A stretch of DNA of 64,000 nt from Burhinus oedicnemus (taxonomy: Eukaryota > Chordata > Aves > Charadriiformes > Burhinidae), in assembly GCA_008921705.1 (NCBI GenBank), contig VFFE01009164.1:2842785-2906784 (forward strand), read 5' to 3'. Both the position numbers and the translations under genes were made by a program. Below the pieces are notes generated by a model. That model made no database searches, was not told where the DNA came from, and saw nothing but the letters and a program-made list of their open reading frames with translations. Of this stretch, positions 24,401 to 35,187 are shown piece by piece. Positions within the stretch are counted from its first letter, which is position 1. Each line of letters begins with the position of its first letter.

Positions 24401-25734
24401 TAGGGAGAGTTTAACCGTAGAAGTTTGTAGGTACCTTCAGCTAGGCTGTCCATGAGGTTAAACTGGACTAGTTTTGTTGCATTGTTTTGCTCCAGTTAAT
24501 GATTTGCCTCTACCGTTCCAATGGATTTGTTCCCCAAAACAAAGTCAAAATTTAGCTGTACTTTGTATTTTCATGGGAAAGTTGATACTGTAACCTAGTT
24601 CCACCATCCACTGTATTGTATCTTTCTAACAAGAGCAATAGCAGGATTCACGTCCTCAAAGATGACCACTCAAAAATACTCCAAAAAGTCTGACAGTTTA
24701 AGCTTTGTGCCTGTTTTTTTCACTCTGTTTTTTCATTTTTGACACAAGAAAGCTGAAATCCTGAGCTGCTCATGGTGGCCACCTCTCTTTAGCAGGACTG
24801 AGCATCCATCACCCCTTTACAGAGCTAGTCTGCAGGGTCAAGGAAACTCAGAGCTTCTGTTCACAGATAAAGTACCATTTTTTCACCTCTGCAGTGCTTT
24901 ATGACTTCCACTGTGTTAGTAATAGGTGATATATATCTCGTGCACAGGCTAGATCAGCAGTTATTTCACCCCACTCGAGATCTGGTGTTGTTCTGTTCTG
25001 ATTTTGTTTGGCCTTATGGCTGGCTCTGGGATCTTTCAGCAAACCTGCCTTTCCTTCATGATTCTGCCATTAAACCTCTGCATAGATTTGTTTACAAAAT
25101 TGCCAGATAGTTTATGGCTTGGTGTTGTCATATGGAGATATTTGGCCTTCATAGCATGTTCATTTGAGGGCAAAAGCCAGCTAAAATGACACCCTAAATC
25201 CAGGTGTCTCTGGTTAGGGGTATTGTGCCCTCATCACTAAGGCCACGTTTTTTGCAGTTTGTGAAATGAATGAAAAATTAACAGGGCTTTTTTTGGGAAG
25301 GTTTTTTGGGGGCGGGTAGGTAAGGCTGAAAGGTTAAAAAAACCCTACCGTTGCATTTACGCACGCTTAACAAAAGTAAAGAAGAATCTACACCTAGGAA
25401 GAAACTGTCTTCATCCCTCTCTCCCCATTATGCCCCACTTATTCAAAAACTTATCTTGGGTTTTTAACAGTCTGGTCCGCTCCCAGTCTGCCTAATTCCT
25501 GGGCAGTGAACTGTGCCTTGCCACTTGGGATAGGAACCAAGTGTTTGTTGTTTTACTGGGCAGTTACTCCTGGCTTCTGTAACTGAAGCCACTTCTCTGT
25601 CTCTTAATATATTTAAATATGCAAAACCCAGATGATTCCCCACTCACCATCAGGTGGATCATATCACTATTACACTAAGAGTCAAACTTTCTTCACCTGA
25701 ATGAGTATTTAAAGGTTTCATCATGGTGAATGGT
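18456..25734. other. Unassigned non-coding DNA
   Basis: More than 7 kb, AT-rich overall, without a recognisable gene. Reading frames of 60-99 codons occur on both strands and mostly overlap. A near-perfect inverted repeat, GGAAAACATTTG against CAAATGTTTCC with a 7-base loop, lies at 24204-24234. A short stretch near 18790-18830 vaguely recalls a MIR body but is too weak to call. Confidence 0.4.
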
Positions 25735-25775
25735 CACAGAATCACGGAGTAACTGGGGTTGGAAGGGAAAATAAA
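25735..25775 (-). mobile_element. CR1 3'-terminal fragment
   Basis: TCACAGAATCACGGAGTAAC followed by TGGGGTTGGAAGGGA is the reverse complement of a CR1 3' end. After about 40 bp the similarity stops. It may be the true 3' end of the large minus-strand CR1 that resumes near 26600, or a separate fragment. Confidence 0.65.
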
Positions 25776-26600
25776 AGACTCGTGTTAGGAAACAAAATCA
25801 ATCTTGCTTATATTAGCCTTAGTGAAAATAAATCAGAAAGAGTTGAAGCTGGATCACAGGGGGATCCTGGGGCTCTGTGGGTCCTGGGCATCACACCAAG
25901 TACAATCCTGCCCGGCAGAAGCTAGCTCCCAGGGGCTCTCTTGGCAAAGTGGGCAGACACCCCCAAAAGCATGATTGAAATGAAAAGGGGGGCTGTAGGT
26001 GGATGTCCCTGACCTAGGTTAGAGAGGTGCAAAGTTTTCTGGGCCAGGTGGTCTGATTCCCAGGTTGTCTTGGAAAGGAAAGCTACGAGCTCCTAGGCAG
26101 AGACAAAACTCCTCCTCCCTCTTCTCCTCTTGGGTTCCTTCTGCCGGGGCAGGATTTAGCCCTGCAAACCCTGACGATCAAGCCAAATGCGAATCGTATC
26201 CCTGGTGAAAGTGGAAAAGATCCTGTGGCTCCTGCCTCCAGCAAAGAACTTGCCCCTTGCAAGGGCAAGCAAGGGGGCTGGAGAGCCCACAGCAGGGCCC
26301 ACGTCCCTCTGCTCCCCTGAGGTTTCCCTGGCTCAGGAGACCCAGTACATCTGGTGTACATCACCATATACGCCACGCTGGCGCACTCCGCTGTGGATCG
26401 TGCCTCCTAGAAATGTGGCCTGCACCGCAAGAGTGCATGCCTTGAGACCCAGACACCTCAAAAGCTTTCTTTAGCCTTGCTGCGTGTGTGCCAAGACTGA
26501 CATGGGTGCCACGCTTCTGTCAGTTCAACACGTGCAGAACTGTACATCCAATGTGCCTCCTGCCCAAAGCCTTCTGGAGGCAAAGAGAGGGAAGGGATGT
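25776..26600. other. Unidentified segment between two CR1 parts
   Basis: This 0.8-kb segment lies where the C-terminal part of the CR1 reverse transcriptase frame and its 3' untranslated region would be expected. It has no CR1 similarity that I can see. It begins near TGTTAGGAAAC at 25783, a possible LTR-like terminus, but I find no matching CA end, TATA box or polyadenylation signal in a suitable place. Much of it is GC-richer than the neighbourhood. Frames of 95-97 codons run on both strands (26083-26376 minus, 26187-26474 plus) without known motifs. It could be an inserted element, or host DNA joined to CR1 by deletion or rearrangement. Confidence 0.4.
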
Positions 26601-28690
26601 CAGTAAGGTGCAGTACCCTTTGTTGAGCTTCATTAAGTTTCTCTCTGCCCGACTGTCCAGCCTGTCCAGGTCACACTGAATGGCAGCGCAGCCTTCCAGC
26701 ATGCCAGCCACCCCTCCCAGTTTTGTGTCACCAGCAAACTTGCTGATGGTACACTCTATCGGTTCATCCAGGTCACTGATGAATATGTTGAACACGACTG
26801 GACCCAGTACTGACCCCTGGGGAGCACCACTTGTCACAGACCTCCAGCGAGACTCTGTGCCACTAATCACAACCCTCTGAGCTCTCTCTGCCAGCCGGTT
26901 TTCAATCCACCCCACTGTCCGTTCATCTAACCCATGCTTCCTAAGCTTGCCTATGAGGATGATGTGGGAGACAGTGTCAAAAGCCTTGCTGAAGTCAAGG
27001 CAGACAACATCCACTGCCCTCCCCTCCTCTATCCATCCAGTCACGCCATCGTAGAAGGCTATCACATTAGTCAGATATGACTTCCCCTTGGTGAATCCGT
27101 GTTGGCTACTTTTGATAACCTCCTTTGCCTTCAGAGGCTTTGAGATGACGTCCAGAACGAGCTGTTCCATTATCCTTCCAGGGATGGAGGTGAGGCTGAC
27201 TGGCCTGTAGTTTCCTAGGTCTTCCTTCTTTCCCTTTTTGAAGACTGGAGTGACATTGCTTTCCTCTAGTCCTCAGGCACCTTGCCTGTTCTCCAGCACC
27301 TTTCCAAGATGATGGAGAGCGGCCTGGCAATGACTTCTGCCAGCTCCCTCAGCACTCACGGGTGCATCCCATTGGGACCCATGGACTTGTGGATATCCAG
27401 TTTACTTAATTGATCTCTAACCTGATGCTCCTCAACCAAGGGAAAGTCTTCCTTCCTCCAGACTTTCTCCGTTACCTGCAAAGTCTGGGACTCCTGAGGG
27501 CTGGCCTGAGCAGTAAAGACTGAAGCAAAGGCGGCATTCAGTAACTCTGCCTTCTCGACCTCATCTGTCACCATGGCACCTGTCTCATTCAACAGTGGGC
27601 CCACATTTTTGCTAGTTTTCCTTTTGCCTCCGAGGTACTTGAAGAAACCCTTCCTGTTGACCTTGACATCCCTTGCCAGATTTAATTCTAAGGAGGCCTT
27701 GGCTTTCCTCGTTTCATCCCTGCATACTCTGACAGCATTCTTGTAATCTTCCCAAGTGGTCAGTCCCTTCTTCCATGTACTGTAAACATCCTTCTTCCAC
27801 TTGAGCTTTTTCAGAAGCTCCCTGCTCAACCATGCAGGTCTCCTGCTTCCCTCACCTGATTTCTTGCCCTTAGGGATGCACCGATCCTGACCTTGGAGGA
27901 AGCGACACTTGAATATCAACCAGTTCTCTTGAGCCCCGCTACCCTCGAGAGCCCTAACCCATGGCATTTCTCCAAACAGTTTCTTGAAGAGATCAAAGTT
28001 AGCCCTCCTGAAGTCCAAAGTTGCAATCCTACTTGTGGTTTTATGCCTACTGCACCTAATCCCGAACTCTTATCTTCTCATGATCGCTACAGCCAAGGCT
28101 GCCCCCAACCTTAATGTCCTCCACCAGTTCCTCTTTGTTTATCAGTACTAGGTCCAGTAGTACACCTCTCCTTGTTGGCTCCGCCACCACCTGAGTCAAC
28201 AAGTTATCGTCAGTACACTGGAAGCACCTTCTGGACTGTACCTGCCTAGCTGTGTAGCCTTCCCAGCAGATAGCAGGGTCCCCCATGAGAACCAAGGCCT
28301 GTGACTGTGAGGCGGCTCTCAGCTGTCTGTAGAAGGCCTCATCAACTTCCCCATCCTGATCAGGTGGCCTGTAATAAACCCCCACAACAGTGTCTCTCAT
28401 GTCAGCCTGCCCCTTAATCCTTGCCCATGAGCTTTCAACTTGCTCTTCATCCGCCTCCAGGGAAAACTCGATACATTCCAGTTGCTCTCTCACATAAAGA
28501 GCAACTCCACCACCTCGCCTTGCTAGCCTGTCTTTCCTGAAGAGAACATAGCCATCCATGACAGCGTTCCAGTCATGTGAGCTATCCCACCACATCTCAG
28601 TAATTGCAATGAGATCATGGCCCTGCGACCGTACATGGATCTCTAATTCTTCCTGTTTGTTCCCCAATGGGGAGCAATGGCTTTGGTCCC
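26600..28690 (-). pseudogene. CR1 ORF2 remnant: endonuclease plus reverse transcriptase
   Basis: A decayed CR1 ORF2 read on the minus strand. At the 5' side, 28056-28690, lies the APE-type endonuclease: GNKQEELE, ITEMWWD, RRGGGVALYVRE, VGVYYRPP and SDH motifs are visible. The middle part, 27356-28018, has the linker with SKLDIHKSMGPNGMHP. The reverse transcriptase, 26600-27170, has SSQHGFTKGKS, VVCLDFSKAFDTVSH, SGAPQGSVLGP and NLMKLNKG. Together these would copy CR1 RNA at a nicked target site. The copy is dead: the endonuclease GDFN motif is reduced to GD by a small in-frame deletion (near 28270-28285), and the catalytic FADD of the polymerase reads FAGD (codon at 26730-26732). Stops and frame shifts separate the parts near 27270-27356 and 28056-28070. 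The frame ends at NKG; the rest of the CR1 C-terminal region is missing, as is everything upstream of the endonuclease start. Confidence 0.95.
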
Positions 28691-29260
28691 CAAAGCCAAA
28701 TGCCCCATACACCTGGGTTAGGAAGAGTGCCTATCATACTTAAATATGCAGTGAGCTGGAGCAAGACTGAAGTATTCTCTAGCGCTACATCCACCCATAA
28801 AGCAGTTTCTGTCCTAAGACTCTAAGCCCTGCTTATCTCCTGAAGGCATTGGAATGTAGTTACTCTGCTGGCTTGGTAAGTAAATGTTTCCTGGCAGATC
28901 TGAGCAGGCACATCCCCTCCCAGTTGCTGGGAAGAACTCCATTTCAGGAAACAGTGTATGCAGGATTCTTGGGGGAGATGTTCCTGGCTGGCTAGAACAC
29001 AAAGCTGCTGCTGGTGCATCGTACTGTTGGTTGTAGGATGAAAGTTCTTTTCTTGTTTCTCTAGTGAGAAACACCCTGGGGTCAGTACTGAGCATGCCCA
29101 AGTCAGTGCTCCTTCCAGGCAGTCCAGCAGGCTGGGCTCATGCACTGACAAGGAGGCCTGTCATGCAACACTACAGCTGGTTCTGTGTGCCTGAGGAGCA
29201 ATTAAGAGTCATCTTTATAATTGTTATATAATAATAAAAAGCCTGCAATATAATGATATG
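28691..29260. other. Unassigned DNA upstream of the CR1 remnant
   Basis: The minus-strand frame stays open to 28712 but similarity to CR1 is lost at about 28680-28690. Two overlapping minus-strand frames of 95 and 109 codons at 28814-29151 show no domain that I recognise. Confidence 0.4.
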
Positions 29261-29309
29261 TCTGTATCCATATCCTTTTCCATATCTATTTACATCTATA
29301 TCTATATCT
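29261..29309. repeat. Imperfect TATC-rich simple repeat
   Basis: A degenerate run of ATATCY-type units (CCATATC, CATATCT, CTATATCTATATCT). An ordinary decayed microsatellite. Confidence 0.75.
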
Positions 29310-31423
29310 GGCATTGGGACAGACCCACATCACCCAAGGACTGGTGACCTCATTGGCTCTGTCCATAGTTTGTGTCCTCCCTAATTGCTGTGTATGTGGC
29401 TTTTGCCACTTTCTTTCAGGTTCAGGGAACAGCCTACCTGTTGCACCCCTTAGATGTGGGGCAGGACGATGACAGGGCCAGGACTGCAGTCCGCACACTG
29501 TCGAGCACTTGTTCTACCTTTGCATGGACATGCCTCAGGTTTAGCAAATATAAAAAGCTGTGCCCTCAAAAGCTTACAATTGACATACGTCGGATTTGTG
29601 CTTCCTGTACAAACTTAGTGAAAGAATTGCTTTAAGCCATAGCACCTCTGACTGAAATAGCTTAGCAGCTAGTGATTTAAATGTGTCCATGGTGTGGTGA
29701 TACTGTGCATATGTAATGTAAAATCATTTGTTCTGTGGGGTGTGGCTGCAGAGACCAAAGGTTATTGTCTGTTTTGGAAGGCAATTTTTTTGAACTGCAG
29801 GCAGCAAAAAAGACTGGTTGCTGAAGTTTGCAAAAGACTGTCATTGCACTGCTATGTAATTTTTAAATGAACACATTTTAATCATTAAATACACTCTTCA
29901 AGCCTCAGTAAGAAAACATCAGAATTGTTAGTCAGGCTTTAATTCATCTGGTATGAATTACGACTGAGCTAAAGCATGTTTCAAAGAAGAGGAGGTATTT
30001 TCCAAGGACAATTTGTCTGTGATAACCTCTAACATAGCAGGAGACCAAACTGTAAACCATACCCACTGTCTTTATGCATTTTGGTTTTGCTCTTCTTGTT
30101 TCTATTATTTGTTATATACCTCAAGAGAGGACCAGGGGATGTAATTGATCTCTCAAGGTCCCTTTGAGCCCTCCATTTCCATGATTAAATGAGTCTTTGA
30201 ATTGTTATAGAGGTCACCACACAAATGAATGTTCTATTAGACACCACTAAATTGCTACAGTATCAAACTGAAGTTGTGTTTGTACAATATTTCACAAATT
30301 ACAGACAGTGAGGGCTATCTTTTATATGTGTACATATTCATTCTTCCCCATCCCCATATCCCTGTGGTTTCTTGTTTCATTTGGTTTGTAGTATATGTGA
30401 ATGTGTCCTGCTTCTCTGAAGGAATATCTTTTCCAAACACAGCTGTTAATTTAGAAGTGGTTTGCTGGTAAGCTCATCTGGTGTCCCCAGCTTTAAACCC
30501 ACCTATGTAGTCCACAAAGAACTGAGGGGGAGTCAAGAAGGAGGAAAAGTATAGCCTAGATAAGGCATGTGGGGGAATATATTTAGTCTCTCTGAATGTA
30601 ATGACATTAATATAAGTAAAAATCCAGGCTAGTCAGTACAATTTATACGCCAAAATGACTAATATTGTTATGCTTATGTAAGCAGAGAAATTAATTAAAA
30701 CTTTGAAGCTTACTCGTTGGCATAATGAAAGCTTATTTTACGCTGGTGAGAGATTAAGGAAACCTTCTTGGTGTTTTTTTTACAGAAAGGAAAAAAAACC
30801 TCCCTGACCCACTTTCACAACCAGGGAGTGTTTAATTAAAATCAGCAGAGAAAGTAACACTGGTAAAATGAAAGCAGCAAGAAATACTTTTGTTAATGTA
30901 TTAGTTCTGTAGAAAGAGCCTGGGAACAGCCAGATGGAGTTTGACACTGGCTCTGCTGGTGTGAGAGATAAATGGGAACATCATTTGTTACAGGAGCTGG
31001 AGTGATGGGATCCTGAAGGACAGCTAGAGTCAGGGAAGCACTGGTGTGGTGGGTGAGCTCCCTGTGACAGCGTTGCAAGATACAGTAGACATTGAGTTGG
31101 ATGGGATAACTCCCTGCTTTCTTTCAGGAAAGGGATGCCAAGGTCAGGTCCTACTCCTCAGGGCTCTCAGCCTTCACTCTTTTCCTTTTGTTTCCATCAC
31201 TCTTTTCCTTTAGTTTCCATATCTCCTGTTAGCTTTCTTAACAGCATGGAGGTATCACTGGGAGCTACATGACCATAGTGGGTTTTTAAAATAGTCAATG
31301 TGAAAATGTTTTTGTTAAAAAAGTCCATCTAGTACTGCAAAATATATTTGTCCATATATTTGACCATATAGTTATAGTTTTTTATATACACATATAACTA
31401 CACATACATATTTTGCTCTATAC
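29310..31423. other. Unassigned non-coding DNA
   Basis: About 2.1 kb, AT-rich, with no recognisable gene. The final 100 bp (about 31330-31420) is a TATA/ACATA-rich low-complexity patch immediately before the CR1 fragment. Confidence 0.45.
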
Positions 31424-31709
31424 AGCTTCCTGAGGAAGGGGAGAGGGAGGTGCTGGTCTCTTCTCCCTGGTATCCAGTGACTGGACACATGGGAATGGTT
31501 CAAAGCTGCACCACGGGAGGTTCAGGCTGGACATTAGGAAGCATTTCTTTATCGAGAGGGTGGTCAAACATTGGAACAGGCTTCCTGGAGAGGTGATCGA
31601 TGCCCCAAGCCTGTCGGTGTTTAAGAGGCATTTGGACAATGCCGTTAACAACATGCCTCAACTTTTGGTCATCCCTGAATTGGCCAGGCAGTTGGATTAG
31701 ATGATCATG
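31424..31709 (+). mobile_element. Outer CR1 fragment, 5' part
   Basis: Begins AGCTTCCTGAGGAAGGGGAG and carries the 3' coding end of CR1 ORF2: GGTCTCTTCTCCCTGGTATCC, GGTTCAAAGCTGC, GGACATTAGGAAGCATTTC and ACATTGGAACAGGCTTCC. It then enters the 3' untranslated region up to GGATTAGATGATCAT. Here the element is interrupted by another CR1 and resumes at 32245. The reading frame is broken by several changes. Confidence 0.9.
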
Positions 31710-32244
31710 TGCCCCTGTACTCAGTGCTGGTGATGCTGCAGCTTGAGTACTGTGTTCAGTTTTGGGTGCCACAGTATAGGAGGGACATTGAGGTGCTGGA
31801 GCATGTCCAGAGAAGGGCAACAAAGCTGGGGAGCGGTCTGGAGAACATGTCTTATGAGGAGCAGCTGAAGGAATTAGGATTGTTTAGTCTGGAGCAGAGA
31901 AGGTTGAGGGGAGACCTTATTGCTTTCTACAGCTACCTGAACGGAGGTTGTAGTGAAATGGGAGTTGATCTCTTCTCCCAAGTAACTAGCAATAGGACAA
32001 GAGGAAACGGTTGTGCCAGGGGAGGTTTAGGCTGGACATTAGGAAAAAATTGTTCACTGAAAGAGTTATCAAACATTGGAACAGGCTGCCCAGGGAGGTG
32101 GTTCAGTCACCGTCCCTAGATGTGTTTAAAAGTCGTGTAGATGTGGTGCTTAGAGACATGGTTTAGTGGCAGACCTGGTAGAGTAGGGTCAATGGTTGGA
32201 CTAGATGATCATAAAGGTCTTTTCCAATCTAAATGATTCTATGA
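31710..32244 (+). mobile_element. Inner CR1 inserted into the outer CR1
   Basis: Starts inside the coding region at a CCCCTGTACTCAGTGCTGGTG block and reads as the CR1 ORF2 C-terminal region: [34 protein letters not shown] and TSNRTRGNG are visible in the frame 31709-32119. A shift then moves the conserved end ([14 protein letters not shown] in the shifted frame) out of register. The 3' end is GGTTGGACTAGATGATCATA, AAGGTCTTTTCC and GATTCTATGA. It is 5'-truncated, as most CR1 copies are. Its 3' end is about 95% identical by eye to 18341-18455 and clearly different from the 3' end of the outer element, so two subfamilies are involved. Confidence 0.92.
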
Positions 32245-32284
32245 CCATTGTAGGTCCCTTCCAACTGAAATATTGTATTCTATA
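32245..32284 (+). mobile_element. Outer CR1 fragment, 3' end
   Basis: CCATTGTAGGTCCCTTCC, AACTGAAATATTGTATTCTAT is the end of a CR1 subfamily whose last part normally follows directly on GATGATCATTGTAGG. It joins in sequence and orientation to the fragment ending at 31709, so the two are halves of one copy. Confidence 0.88.
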
Positions 32285-33160
32285 AACATATACATGTAGG
32301 GCATAGCTGTTGGTGTGGGCTCCTCTTTAGTGTGAATCCAGATTGCCTCACTAAAGCAACTGGGCTCACTACAGAGTCATTTGAACTAACACAAAAATCT
32401 CTGTGAATGCTCTGACTTGTGACAAGGATGAGTCCAGGCCTTCCTAATTGCTTGGGCCAAGAGAGTAGTAGAAGGTAAAGGCTTAACTGCACCAAGCTGA
32501 AGACATCTGGAGCCTGAGGTCCCATGTAGGATGCAGGATTGCATGAGAGGGTTGATATTACTTGGGTGTAAGGAGTGGAACTAAATTCCAGAGGTAGAAC
32601 AGCTGAAATTGCAAAACTTTCCAGATCTAGATATTGCCCAGGACTTTCTTCTGGTAGAATTTTCTCTTCAATATAATGATACAGAAAACTTAGTAAAAAA
32701 CAAAGAAAGAAAATTCCCTTCACTTCTAACCAGATCAGCAAGGTATATGCATTGTATATTTAGACAGTGGAAATGGTACTCCTGGCAAATAGAGGGAGCT
32801 GTTTGTGCCTCAAGTGATCTGAATTTTCCCAGTCTGAATGTCTTGCTTGAAAACCAGCAACCAATGTCATGCTTGTGCATGACTGTCCCACATATCTCTG
32901 GAGAGTGAAATGTCCATATTGGTTGGACCAAGGTTGCTGAGGAAAGCTCCAACACAACTAAATGAATTTTAAGATCTGCAAGACCAAAAGGTAAAGAAAA
33001 GAAGAAATAATTCAGTATGTATTAAGAATCAAGGTAGTTGCTAAGTTTATTGGTTTGTGGGATGAGTATTTGAGGTTGATGCTAGTAAGGTCTGATTTTA
33101 AGGGGTTGTGGTGGGTATTGCCATGCTGTGCCAGGGATTTGAGGAATTCTTTGTGTGGTA
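32285..33160. other. Unassigned DNA between two CR1 loci
   Basis: A 153-codon minus-strand frame at 32280-32741 has a hydrophobic start but no motif that I recognise, and it overlaps the end of the outer CR1 by a few bases. Frames of 95-99 codons cross it on both strands. I regard them as chance frames. Confidence 0.4.
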
Positions 33161-34156
33161 GAATCATAGAACTACCTACGTTGGAAGGGACCTTTAAGAT
33201 CATTGAGTCCAACCATCAACCTAACACTGCCAAAACCACCACTAAACCATGTCCCTCAGCACCATATCTACCTGTCTTTTAAATACCTCCAGGGCTGGAG
33301 ATTCCACCACTTCCCTGGGTGGCCTGTTCCAATGCTTGATAACCCTTTCAGTGAAGAAATTTTTCCTAATATCCAATCTAAACCTCCCCTGGCACAACTT
33401 GAGGCCATTTCCTCTTGTCCTAATACTTGTTACTTGGGAGAAGAGATAGACCCCCACCGTGCTATGATCTCCTTTCAGGCAAGTGATAAGAGTGATAAGG
33501 TCTCCCCTCAGCCTCCTTTTCTCCAGGCTAAACAACCCCAGTTCCCTCAGCCACTCCTCATAAGACTTGTTCTCTAGGCCCTTCACCAGCTTCATTGCCC
33601 CTCTCTAGACTCACTCCAGAATCTCAGTGTCTTGTAGTGAGGGGCCCAAAATTGAACGTGATATTCAAGGTGGAGCCTCACCAGTGCCAAGTACAGGGAG
33701 ACAATCGCTTCCCTAGTTTGGCTCACCACACTATTCCTGATACATGCCAGGATGCTGTTGGCCTTCTTGGCCACCTGGGCACACTGCTGGCTCATATTCA
33801 GCTGGCTGTTGACCAACGCACCCAGGTCCTTTTCTGCCAGGCAGCTTTCCAGCCACTCTTCCCCAAGCCTGTAGTGCCTCATGGGGTTGTTGTGACCCAA
33901 CTGCAGGACCCAGCATTTGACCTTGTTGAACCTCTTACCATTGGCTTCAGCCCATCAATCTAGCCTGTCCAGATCCCTCTGTAGAGCCATCCTATTCTCA
34001 AGCAGGTTGACACTCCCACCTAACTTGACGTCATCTGCAAACTTACTTGAAGGTGCACTTGATCCCTTTGTCCAAGTTGTTGATAAAGGTATTAAACAGA
34101 ACCAGCCCCAATACTGAGCCCTGGGGAACATCAGTTGTGACCAGCCACCAACTGGA
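33161..34156 (-). mobile_element. CR1 element, about 1 kb, 5'-truncated
   Basis: The plus strand opens with AGAATCATAGAACTACC and GTTGGAAGGGACCTTTAAG, the reverse complement of a CR1 3' end. Upstream on the minus strand the ORF2 C-terminal region is readable in two main frames. The piece 33242-33595 has [19 protein letters not shown] and [19 protein letters not shown]; the piece 33592-33900 has [42 protein letters not shown] and [16 protein letters not shown]. Further weak similarity runs through the polymerase region to about 34156, where the matching DNA would encode the stretch near GSVLGP. Frame shifts and stops show that it is inactive. It differs from the inner CR1 at 31710 and looks older. 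Confidence 0.92.
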
Positions 34157-35115
34157 ACATCTGAGTGAACATCTCAGTCTACATGAAGTGAACATCTCAG
34201 CGTGTTGTGGAAGTGTGGAAGGAAGGGCTACATCCTACATCTAACCAAACAGCCAGAGACACATTTAGGAGTTCCCTGTTGCATGCAAAAAAGGTTACCT
34301 GCTAATTATGAGTTATTGAACACATGTGTAAGGAAACCAGCCAAAACTTTTGTCTTCCCATAGAAGGTCCCCCCAAACCACCATCCTGTTGTATCATTTT
34401 CTCACCTGTTTCAGGGACTCTTCATTGTTCTTATTTCTATTGCAGTAAAGGCCAGAGCTGCTCCCCTCACCTTAGTACCAGCAGTTTTTAGGAGAGAGAC
34501 TCTGAGCTCGAGAGATCTGGTTGTGGAAACAGGTACAGGCTTTCTGGACAGCTGGTAAGTAGCTCTTTGCATGTTATGGCAGGAGCCATAGTTAACATTT
34601 GACACACCTTGTGATTGACAAGTGTTATACTAATTGTTTCCTTTAACTGGTTGCACTAACTGTTGGCCCTCTACTACTGAGAAATTAAGACAATTAAACA
34701 CTGCAACCATTAGGCAAGAAATTTGCAGTGACAACTGAATCACTGTGGTTTTCCTGTCCACCCAAAGAACAAAGTCCCAAGGCACAGCAGGTGATCAGCA
34801 AATACTAATGAAACAGCTGATGTACAGAGGAGTCCTTCCCTCGTACGCTGTTAAATTGGCTGAAACATCTTTCATCCAAATATTCCTACTGGACCACATG
34901 GCAGTGCCGTGCTGATACGTTGTGGTGAAAACACTAGCGAGTGTTGTGAGCATACATGTTTTTCTTCAGGGAACTCTGTATCAAATAACATGTTCAGGTT
35001 TTCTGAATTGTGGCATTTAAAACAGAAGTTTGGTTTGGGCGTACCATTTGCCACAAGATACTGTTTTTGATTTCAGAAATTTGAAAACAACCTTTTGTTG
35101 TATTTAGGGCTTTTC
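34157..35115. other. Unassigned non-coding DNA
   Basis: No named repeat or gene is seen. The stretch contains the splice-site-flanked open segment at 34446-34554 described under findings. Confidence 0.4.
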
Positions 35116-35187
35116 TTTTTTTTTTTGTTTTTATGCTTCTGAGCTGACTTTTTGTGTTGGGACTATTACTTTTTTTTTTTTTTTTTT
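35116..35187. repeat. Poly-T tracts
   Basis: An 11-base T run (35116-35126) and an 18-base T run (35170-35187). On the minus strand these are A runs, which could be old retroposition tails, but nothing recognisable is attached. Confidence 0.8.

Noticed and set aside
27106..27330. 74-codon minus-strand frame as a separate gene
   Set aside because: It is an out-of-frame reading of the CR1 ORF2 segment between the linker and the reverse transcriptase.
32280..32741. 153-codon minus-strand frame with a hydrophobic start
   Set aside because: It overlaps the 3' end of the outer CR1 and shows no recognisable family; a single hydrophobic run is weak evidence.
33203..33963. Plus-strand frames of 122-124 codons
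   Set aside because: They are antisense shadows of the minus-strand CR1 coding region.
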